22,422 nucleotides of DNA from a virus: positions 1-22,422 of the IMG/VR virus record IMGVR_UViG_3300009507_000143; one strand, given 5' to 3'. The position numbers and the translations under genes are program-made. Under the pieces are notes generated by a model. It was not told the DNA's origin. It saw nothing but the letters and a program-made list of their open reading frames with translations, and did no database searches. This document shows, piece after piece, positions 7,491-12,835 of this stretch. How positions within the stretch are numbered: the first letter of the stretch is position 1; every line of letters begins with the position of its first letter.

Positions 7491-8422
7491 AAGAACGCTT
7501 GTACTTTTTGATCTATTTCAGCAGGGGATGAATGTTGTAGTAATTGTTGAAACTCTGGGCTATATAACATATCTGCAATACTATCTAATACTGCATCATT
7601 TCTTTCGTCTGAGCTTACTTTACCCTCTCTATATTTCTTGACTGCATCTTTAAGTTTATCTTCTCCAGGACCTGTCCCTATCTTTTTATATGATTTTAAG
7701 AAGGCAGTCTTGAGAGCTTTATCTTCAGATCTTTGATCTTTATTCCAATCTACATTTACAACAGCCTTGTTAAACTCTTGTTCCTCTTCTTGAGACATAA
7801 CTACTGGTTTAAAGAAAGAGCTCTTGCCATAACCTGTTTTTTCGTTGTAAGCTTTTAAATAATCTTTAATACCTGTTACTCCATTTTTAGCAGCAGTATT
7901 AAAAGCTTCTATTTCTTTTTTAAATTCTTCTCCTCTATCGTTTACAAATATAGAAAAGTTACCTTTAAGTTTCTTTCTAAAGTCTCCTATCTTTTGATAA
8001 GCATTTCTCCAAGTAGTGAATACAGATGAAGCAGGTATATTTCTACCTCTTTTGAAATTAGATATATAAGATATCATAGGATGAGTATAGACCATGACCA
8101 TATATACGTCATAGCCGCCTTTAAGGAGTTTGTTTAAGTTCTCGTCAAACTTAGCTCCTGAAGCAGTAGTATCCCATACTAGGCTAATTTTGTCTTCTGC
8201 CGCTGCTAGTACGTCCTTTTCCACTTGTCGACTGGCTGCCCCGAGATTGTTGAAGTACGGGTGATCCTTGTCCTCGACGTATTTGTCTGGGTTGAACTGT
8301 TCTAGGCTGTCTAGGTTGAGTTGGTTGAGTAGGTACGACTTGCCTGATCCCGCTCCTCCTGCCATTATTACGGCTTTCGGTTTGTTCGTTGCTTCTAATA
8401 TTAGGTCTGTTAATTTGATCAT
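7487..8422 (-). CDS. Zeta-toxin-like P-loop kinase with capsid-targeting-like leader
   Basis: A 311-residue protein. MIKLTDLILEA opens it and matches the leader type of other proteins here. A beta strand and Walker A follow (PKAVIMAGGAGSGKSYLL, Gly22-Ser29). Next come an acidic strand end, LVWDTTASG (83-89), and a basic FKRGRNIPASS segment (123-133) resembling the substrate-binding lid of zeta-toxin/polynucleotide-kinase-like enzymes. The C-terminal 160 residues are charged helices of unknown role. It likely phosphorylates a small molecule, sugar nucleotide or nucleic acid; which one is not visible. The start is firm because the Walker A strand begins at residue 15. The first 239 bases overlap the lipoprotein gene in another frame. 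There the kinase codons end in T only 4 times in 79, against 33 in the next 79. Confidence 0.8.
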   Translation of the reverse strand: MIKLTDLILEATNKPKAVIMAGGAGSGKSYLLNQLNLDSLEQFNPDKYVEDKDHPYFNNLGAASRQVEKDVLAAAEDKISLVWDTTASGAKFDENLNKLLKGGYDVYMVMVYTHPMISYISNFKRGRNIPASSVFTTWRNAYQKIGDFRKKLKGNFSIFVNDRGEEFKKEIEAFNTAAKNGVTGIKDYLKAYNEKTGYGKSSFFKPVVMSQEEEQEFNKAVVNVDWNKDQRSEDKALKTAFLKSYKKIGTGPGEDKLKDAVKKYREGKVSSDERNDAVLDSIADMLYSPEFQQLLQHSSPAEIDQKVQAFL

Positions 8423-8849
8423 CTCTTAATCTAGGTTGTGGTGTTGGTCTTGGTCTTGTTCTAGGTCTTGTTCTAGGTCTTGTTCTAGGTTCATTAATTC
8501 TTGGTCTAACTCTCGGGTTAACCGTCGGTCTAATAGGTGTGCTATAATAAATAGGACGGTGATTGTTCCAATAAAAATAAGGTTGATTCCAGCCATAGTA
8601 TCCGTTGTTCCAGTAGTAATTGTAGTTCCAGCTGTACCAGTTAGAATCAAAGTTCCATCTGTAAGAGTTGTTTGAAAAGGATTCTTTATTAAAATACCTA
8701 CTGTTGTAAGGTACTTGTATAGTATCTCCTGATTTTGTAACTGCAAGAATATATTCAATATCATAACCTTTATTTTTAGTAGCTACAGAATAACTGCCGC
8801 AGCTATATAAAGATAAGAAAATAAATGCATATATTAAACTATTTTTCAT
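8184..8849 (-). CDS. Phage-encoded lipoprotein with Tyr/Trp/Asn-rich core and Arg/Pro/Gln-rich tail overlapping the kinase gene
   Basis: A 221-residue protein with a lipoprotein signal: MKNSLIYAFIFLSLYSC, lipobox Cys17 followed by GS. It would be exported, acylated and anchored to a membrane. Residues 60-105 are rich in Tyr, Trp and Asn (NYYWNNGYYGWNQPYFYW). Residues 105-221 are rich in Arg, Pro, Gln, Ser and Gly, including a 12-base tandem repeat giving RTRP units. The style resembles small lipoproteins of Flavobacteriia, which hints at the host. The start forms an ATGA overlap with the nuclease gene, and a candidate promoter element lies 24 bases upstream. Residues 143-221 are encoded by DNA that also encodes the kinase N-terminus in a +1-shifted frame. 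A role in altering the host envelope is inference. Confidence 0.75.
   Translation of the reverse strand: MKNSLIYAFIFLSLYSCGSYSVATKNKGYDIEYILAVTKSGDTIQVPYNSRYFNKESFSNNSYRWNFDSNWYSWNYNYYWNNGYYGWNQPYFYWNNHRPIYYSTPIRPTVNPRVRPRINEPRTRPRTRPRTRPRPTPQPRLRDDQINRPNIRSNEQTESRNNGRRSGIRQVVPTQPTQPRQPRTVQPRQIRRGQGSPVLQQSRGSQSTSGKGRTSSGRRQN
8452..8487 (-). repeat. 12-base tandem repeat encoding Arg-Thr-Arg-Pro units
   Basis: Three perfect, adjacent copies of ggtcttgttcta (plus-strand reading), with degenerate continuation on both sides. They encode the RTRPRTRPRTRP stretch of the lipoprotein, just before the region shared with the kinase gene. In-frame expansion by slippage is the likely origin. Confidence 0.85.
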
Positions 8850-9628
8850 ACTTTTATTGTTGTTGGATAACTATTATAAATAGGTTCAGTATTAGGGTTC
8901 TCTAGTTCGTATAACCTGTATATTAATTTAAAGAGTTCAAAGTTTTTATCGATTTCATCAATCTGTAATAGCTTCCATCCTTTGCCTTGAATAATTTTCT
9001 TTTGTTTAGAAGGTCCTCGAGATTGAGCCTTTAACCAAAGTATAGCAGTCCTATCAATCTTAATACCCCGACTCTCCTCAAGTCCTTTTGCGTAAGAGGC
9101 TAATTGTAGGTCATAAGACTTATGTATGCTGTTAGACGTTTTTATATCTATTAGCCACACTTCTCCATTCATTTTACAGACTATATCTGCTGTACCGGCA
9201 AACTTATGTTCGTCAGACCATACAAATTGTTCAGAAGATATAAGTTCAGGTTTATAGGTCTTCCAGAAATCAGCAAACTTAAGTATCATTTCCCATACTA
9301 GCTGGGAATATTTAGCTCTACCGTAATCATCCATCCAGGATACTTCCCTTCCCTCCACTAATTCTTCTGCTGCTTCATGTACCTGAGTACCTTCTTTACC
9401 TGCTTTACGCATAATAAGATCGGCGTTATGCCCAACGTCCTTCATCCATGTTTCGAAGAACTTATTCTTGGGCATGTATTGGAGTATAGTAGTTACGGAC
9501 GGATAATATACTCCTTCGCCTCTCTTATAGACTCTGCGGTCTAAAAAATTAATCTGTTTTAATTCCGGATTAAAGTCTAATCGTTTTTTCTCGTTTTGTT
9601 CGAGAATGTTCATACCTTGTTTTATCAT
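8846..9628 (-). CDS. PD-(D/E)XK nuclease, RecB/Cas4-like family
   Basis: A 260-residue protein with the motif series of RecB-type nucleases. GTQVHEAAEEL (His84) is followed by a Glu in SSEQFVW (about 133) and HKFAGTADIV (Asp148). Then come VWLIDIKTS (Asp161 and Lys163, the D-x-K core) and DLQLASYAKG (Gln175, Tyr179). The mostly conserved site suggests an active metal-dependent DNA exonuclease or single-strand nuclease used in phage replication or recombination. There are no four-cysteine Fe-S ligands as in Cas4. It directly follows the primase gene (ATGA overlap) and overlaps the lipoprotein start in the same way, so a replication pair is joined to virion-type genes in one transcript. Confidence 0.85.
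   Translation of the reverse strand: MIKQGMNILEQNEKKRLDFNPELKQINFLDRRVYKRGEGVYYPSVTTILQYMPKNKFFETWMKDVGHNADLIMRKAGKEGTQVHEAAEELVEGREVSWMDDYGRAKYSQLVWEMILKFADFWKTYKPELISSEQFVWSDEHKFAGTADIVCKMNGEVWLIDIKTSNSIHKSYDLQLASYAKGLEESRGIKIDRTAILWLKAQSRGPSKQKKIIQGKGWKLLQIDEIDKNFELFKLIYRLYELENPNTEPIYNSYPTTIKV
8874..8882 (-). promoter_or_regulatory. Candidate phage promoter element TATTTATAA
   Basis: The coding strand reads TATTTATAA, 24 bases before the lipoprotein ATG at 8849 and inside the end of the nuclease gene. It matches the element before genes starting at 1728, 17361 and 20111. A promoter here would separate lipoprotein and kinase expression from the replication genes. Support is recurrence only. 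Confidence 0.28.
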
Positions 9629-10548
9629 AGGTCTAATTTGTGCATCATCAAACTTGATAAGTCAAGTTCTCTAGCAGTTTGAATATGTTCGGTAAAAGCT
9701 TTAAAGCCCATTTCGGATGGGTCTTTGTCTGGTAAGTCTATTAAGAAGACTCTTTTACCTTGGTTAAGAAATTTTTCTCCTACTTCTAATGCACGATCTT
9801 TAGCATCAGTATCAAGAGCAATATAGATATCCTTTACTTTACCTGTAATAATTTTTTTATAAAGTGAGGTGGATATACTTTTACCTAAAATAGGAATAGC
9901 ATTTCGTTTTATGGCCATGGCATCAAATACACCTTCGCATAAAATAATTGGCTGATCCCAATTAATTAAATTTTCAAAAAAGATTATGTCTTTGGAAGCT
10001 TCTGGATTTTTGTACTTATAATAATTTCCGTCATAAGTTCGTGCAACAAAAAAGTTGAGTTGGTTGGATCCATTATAACTTGGGATAATAACTCTTCCTC
10101 CATAGTCTCCAGTTGTGCAGTACCCAATGCTATATTTAATAAAATCATTGTCGGTAAGTCCTCTATCATATAGGTATTTTTTAACTATGTTTGCAACAAC
10201 CGAAGTACTGGAAGCAGAATAAAGTGGTTGAACTTCTTTAGGTAGCTCTACTATAGATAGTCCTTTATATTCTGTAAAAGTACCTTTAGGAAGGTATTTT
10301 AAAATAGAAGCTGCTATATCTTTAGGAGTCTTTAATTGTCTTAGTAGAGACCGTATTGACTGGCCTCGGGTTTGGCATACCCAACACTCCCAGAAGTTTT
10401 TACCTTCTTCATTGGTTGCCATATTAATCTCTAGCTTAGGTTTGCGATGATTACAAAAAGGGCAATGGAAAGCATAGTTGTCTCTAGCTCTCTTATGACT
10501 TTTACTCAAAATGTTTTCAATGGATCCTAAAAGGAAGGTGTAGTCCAT
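9625..10548 (-). CDS. DNA primase, DnaG-like (zinc ribbon plus TOPRIM)
   Basis: A 307-residue primase that makes RNA primers for lagging-strand phage DNA synthesis. The N-terminal zinc site is Cys29-x2-Cys32 (HCPFCNHRK) with Cys55-x2-Cys58 (FWECWVCQTRG). The central region carries the DnaG-type GGRVIIPSYN motif (150-159). The TOPRIM domain follows, with Glu205 in IILCEGVFDAMAI, the LDTDAKD acid pair (Asp246/Asp248) and acids in LPDKDPSE (273-279). It is shorter than bacterial DnaG because it lacks a long C-terminal helicase-binding domain, which is usual for phages. It starts its own run after a 53-base gap, and its stop overlaps the nuclease start (ATGA). A bacterial-type or T4 gp61-like lineage cannot be resolved by eye. 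Confidence 0.9.
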   Translation of the reverse strand: MDYTFLLGSIENILSKSHKRARDNYAFHCPFCNHRKPKLEINMATNEEGKNFWECWVCQTRGQSIRSLLRQLKTPKDIAASILKYLPKGTFTEYKGLSIVELPKEVQPLYSASSTSVVANIVKKYLYDRGLTDNDFIKYSIGYCTTGDYGGRVIIPSYNGSNQLNFFVARTYDGNYYKYKNPEASKDIIFFENLINWDQPIILCEGVFDAMAIKRNAIPILGKSISTSLYKKIITGKVKDIYIALDTDAKDRALEVGEKFLNQGKRVFLIDLPDKDPSEMGFKAFTEHIQTARELDLSSLMMHKLDL

Positions 10549-10601
10549 ATAATTCGTCCGTATCTATATGATAAGATAAGAATAAATTATTTACTAAACA
10601 A

Positions 10602-10802
10602 CTATTTACCCTCTTTAAATAGTAAATCACTAATAGCAGCAGTTACTGTTTGCTCTAATAAAGATTTATTATCTACGTCTAAGTAGTCTTGAAGTTTAGT
10701 AGAAATAGCTTCAGCTAGTTTAATTATGTCGTTTTCTGACAGATCTAGCTGTTCTCTTACTACATATTTTTTATTTTCTAAAATAATTTTTGATAACTTC
10801 AT
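10602..10802 (-). CDS. Short protein with capsid-targeting-like leader
   Basis: A 66-residue protein that begins MKLSKIILENKKY, nearly the same opening as the next gene upstream (MKLSRIILAES). It continues as an acidic amphipathic helical protein with no cysteines and no membrane segment. The resemblance to T4 internal-protein leaders ending Ile-Leu-Glu suggests packaging in the head and cleavage after Glu9. The mature peptide function is unknown. It starts six bases after the previous stop. Confidence 0.65.
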   Translation of the reverse strand: MKLSKIILENKKYVVREQLDLSENDIIKLAEAISTKLQDYLDVDNKSLLEQTVTAAISDLLFKEGK

Positions 10803-10807
10803 AATTT

Positions 10808-11167
10808 CTAATCTAATCCGGATGTTCTACCAGCAGATCTTTCTCTATCTAAATAAGCTGCTTTACCAGCTGTATAACTTTTTTTGTCTGCTCTAAATTT
10901 ATCATCTAATACTTGTACTCTTTCCCAAGGAGATTGTACTTCAGTATCAATTTTTAGATTTACGTTGCCGTATTTATTTTCTATACCTGCTTTCCAACTT
11001 TCTAAATCTTCACTATTTTGTATGCTTCTGTATGAATCGTCAGGGTTAGGTAAGTTAAAGCCAAACATAGGTTTTTCCCCAAACATAGATAAAAGGAGCT
11101 CGAAGGTAAGATTTTGTAAGTCTGTTACCTTAGTACTTTCTGCTAATATAATTCTACTTAGTTTCAT
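10808..11167 (-). CDS. Small protein with capsid-targeting-like leader
   Basis: A 119-residue protein. It opens with MKLSRIILAEST, which fits a prohead-protease leader cut after Glu10. The remainder has a Phe/Pro-rich block (FGEKPMFGFNLPNPDD) and a C-terminal basic stretch (DDKFRADKKSYTAGKAAYLD) that I recall loosely from small proteins of T4-like marine phages. No enzyme motif is visible. Its start overlaps the stop of the 45-residue gene (ATGA). It is probably translated together with the 66-residue gene that follows. Confidence 0.65.
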   Translation of the reverse strand: MKLSRIILAESTKVTDLQNLTFELLLSMFGEKPMFGFNLPNPDDSYRSIQNSEDLESWKAGIENKYGNVNLKIDTEVQSPWERVQVLDDKFRADKKSYTAGKAAYLDRERSAGRTSGLD

Positions 11168-11301
11168 TTTCCTTGTCCTTTATACTTCTTTTGATAGTTC
11201 TTAGAAGTTTTTAATTTTGATGTCTTAGATTTAGCATGTATGCCTGGTCTCTTTTTTTTAGACTCGCCTTTATAGTTTCCTAAATTTAATACTTTTGCCA
11301 T
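11164..11301 (-). CDS. Very small basic conserved phage protein (45 residues)
   Basis: ATG at 11301 and TGA at 11164 give a 45-residue, strongly basic protein: MAKVLNLGNYKGESKKKRPG, then IHAKSKTSKLKTSKNYQKKY and KGQGK. The second half (RPGIHAKSKTSKLKTSKNYQ) is a motif I recognise from tiny conserved proteins of many phages, which supports real coding despite the size. It overlaps the end of the preceding gene by 16 bases and the start of the next by ATGA. High Lys content suggests nucleic-acid contact, possibly in the virion, but no function is established. Confidence 0.75.
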   Translation of the reverse strand: MAKVLNLGNYKGESKKKRPGIHAKSKTSKLKTSKNYQKKYKGQGK

Positions 11302-11576
11302 ATCTTTACAACTAAATCACCAGATCCTTTTATTAAACGGTGATATGTCTCTTTTGGTATAAATAGTTTATCTTTTTGTAATCTACGTGGAATATCGTTA
11401 TCTAACTGAAATAGCCAATCGGTGTCGTGCATAGCTTCAACTATACGGTCTTCTTTGTCTCTATGCCACACAAATTCAAATGAGGGAGTATTGTGAGAGA
11501 ACTCTCTTATTATATAATCGTCTTCCTTTTGTTCGGAATACGGTCTACCAGTAACCTGAGAAGTTTGATGATCCAC
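11286..11576 (-). CDS. Small conserved phage protein, cupin-like C-terminal strand pattern
   Basis: A 96-residue protein. The block FEFVWHRDKEDRIVEAMHDT (about 34-53) and the C-terminal KETYHRLIKGSGDLVVKI are conserved features I recall from short hypothetical proteins of T4-like phages and cyanophages. The pattern of short strands with conserved His residues resembles a cupin fold, which is only a guess. The start lies within the end of the preceding gene (32-base overlap). The upstream frame is open only from this ATG, so the start is reasonable. Confidence 0.7.
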   Translation of the reverse strand: MDHQTSQVTGRPYSEQKEDDYIIREFSHNTPSFEFVWHRDKEDRIVEAMHDTDWLFQLDNDIPRRLQKDKLFIPKETYHRLIKGSGDLVVKIWQKY

Positions 11577-12330
11577 CTAATGATTTCCAATAACGGCCTA
11601 TATTGCAAGACCAATAACCTGCTTTTGTTTTATCTTTCTTTGTTGAACATTTATGACGAGCTGCAAATGATGCTCTTGCTCCTCTTTGTTTCAACTTAAC
11701 TGAAAGGTTAGTATCTCCAAAAGATACTTTAACTATATTTCCTTTTTTATTTTTTACATAAACATAGAACTTTTTAGATCCTCCACGTTTAGGTTTGTTA
11801 AGTTGTACTTTTTTACCTCTATGTTCTGCTTCAGACATATAGTTTACAGATGCTTTTATAATATCAAAACCTGAGTAGTCGTAGGTTTCGTTTTGAAGCT
11901 TTACTGCTTTTCTAAATTTTTGCATATCAATAGTACCTCCTATACTTTCAACTAATTCTTTTATTAGATCAAAGTCTATCATTTCTTCTATAGATGCTGC
12001 CTCATCAATTAAATCTTCATTTTCGATCATTTCATCGATCATGCAGCCTATTTCGAACAAAGCATTCTTATCTGTAGATAGCATTGGAAGATCTAAAGGG
12101 ACTTTAAGTCCGTTGTAGTCTCCATATTCTCCTATATCAGTAGTCTCTAAAAGTTCAATATCTTCTTCGCTAAGTTCGATATCCTCGTTGCTATGAGCTT
12201 CTCTTGCTTCTTTAAATAGTTGGATAAAGGCATCAGAGTTATAACGGTAGACATGCTCATGTAGAGAGAGATTGTTATCTATGTGGTACTGTAGGGATGG
12301 GTATCCTAATACGTCTTTAAGTTTTATCAT
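11545..12330 (-). CDS. Acidic protein with basic Cys/Trp C-terminal phage module
   Basis: A 261-residue two-part protein. Residues 1-165 are acidic and helical, with long Glu/Asp stretches. Residues 174-251 form a basic module: VQLNKPKRGGSKKFYVYVKN, VKVSFGDTN, then ARASFAARHKCSTKKDKTKA and GYWSCNIGRYW (Cys228, Cys242). I recognise this C-terminal module from many phage and some large-virus proteins of unknown function, where it often forms the protein's end. The opening MIKLKDVL resembles the leaders nearby but lacks the Glu cleavage position, so I do not count it as a leader. Its start overlaps the GIY-YIG gene by 14 bases. Confidence 0.75.
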   Translation of the reverse strand: MIKLKDVLGYPSLQYHIDNNLSLHEHVYRYNSDAFIQLFKEAREAHSNEDIELSEEDIELLETTDIGEYGDYNGLKVPLDLPMLSTDKNALFEIGCMIDEMIENEDLIDEAASIEEMIDFDLIKELVESIGGTIDMQKFRKAVKLQNETYDYSGFDIIKASVNYMSEAEHRGKKVQLNKPKRGGSKKFYVYVKNKKGNIVKVSFGDTNLSVKLKQRGARASFAARHKCSTKKDKTKAGYWSCNIGRYWKSLGGSSNFSGYW

Positions 12331-12817
12331 TATTAAAGTCTTTTCTGTAAAATTTTCCTAGAATATTATCGTTTATATACTTATGACTATATGTCTCTAG
12401 GACGTCATTAATAAATAGGTGTTTACATTCGTAATAGGTTAAAAGCTTTTTATTAGGTACAAAATCTAATATTCTCTTTTCAAAATCAGCTTTTAAATCT
12501 GTTGAATCTTTTACAAGTTGTTTTATCCTAGGATGAGAACCATAGTACTCTTTCCAATCTGATTCAGTTATAACTTTCTGTTTAAGTGGGGTACGACCTC
12601 CTATACCTTTTGCTTTTCTTTCTTCTCTAAGAGCTTCTAGTGCTCTTTTGCCCAGCCTCTTATTTCTTTCGAATCGCAATACTTTCTTACCGAGGTATTT
12701 CAAGCCAGTAGGTTTATGTAAAACCTCATAAATAAAGCCGTAAGTTCCTTCTGGGAAGTCTGATATATCGTTGAAGATCCTGCCCTGGTATGTCCAGGTA
12801 GGTAAAGTCATTTCCAT
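12317..12817 (-). CDS. GIY-YIG-like nuclease domain protein
   Basis: A 166-residue protein. The segment TYGFIYEVLHKPTGLKYLGK (25-44) matches the two-strand GIY-YIG core: YGFIY in place of GIY and KYLGKK in place of YIG. A conserved basic helix and an ESDWKEYYGSHPRIKQ block (85-100) follow, with a downstream Glu in LLTYYECKHLF (Glu130) in the position of the metal-binding acid. Similar proteins in T4-like phages are annotated as putative endonucleases. There is no extra DNA-binding module, so whether it is a homing enzyme or has a replication or repair role is open. It sits between the tail fibre gene and the small-protein cluster. Confidence 0.7.
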   Translation of the reverse strand: MEMTLPTWTYQGRIFNDISDFPEGTYGFIYEVLHKPTGLKYLGKKVLRFERNKRLGKRALEALREERKAKGIGGRTPLKQKVITESDWKEYYGSHPRIKQLVKDSTDLKADFEKRILDFVPNKKLLTYYECKHLFINDVLETYSHKYINDNILGKFYRKDFNNDKT

Positions 12818-12835
12818 ATAAGTTAGTTTCTGTCG

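Noticed and set aside
8426-8764. A 112-residue frame inside the lipoprotein gene
   Set aside because: It lies in a third frame through the Arg/Pro repeat region, has a low-complexity sequence (repeated Leu-Glu-Gln-Asp) created by the 12-base repeat, and lacks any recognisable motif. The lipoprotein frame explains the DNA better.
10549-10601. Terminator or regulatory RNA in the gap before the primase
   Set aside because: The AT-rich 53 bases contain no stable GC stem followed by a T run on the coding strand.
11545-12330. Capsid-targeting leader on the 261-residue protein (MIKLKDVLGYPS)
   Set aside because: The opening resembles the other leaders, but no Glu stands at the expected cleavage position, so it was not counted.
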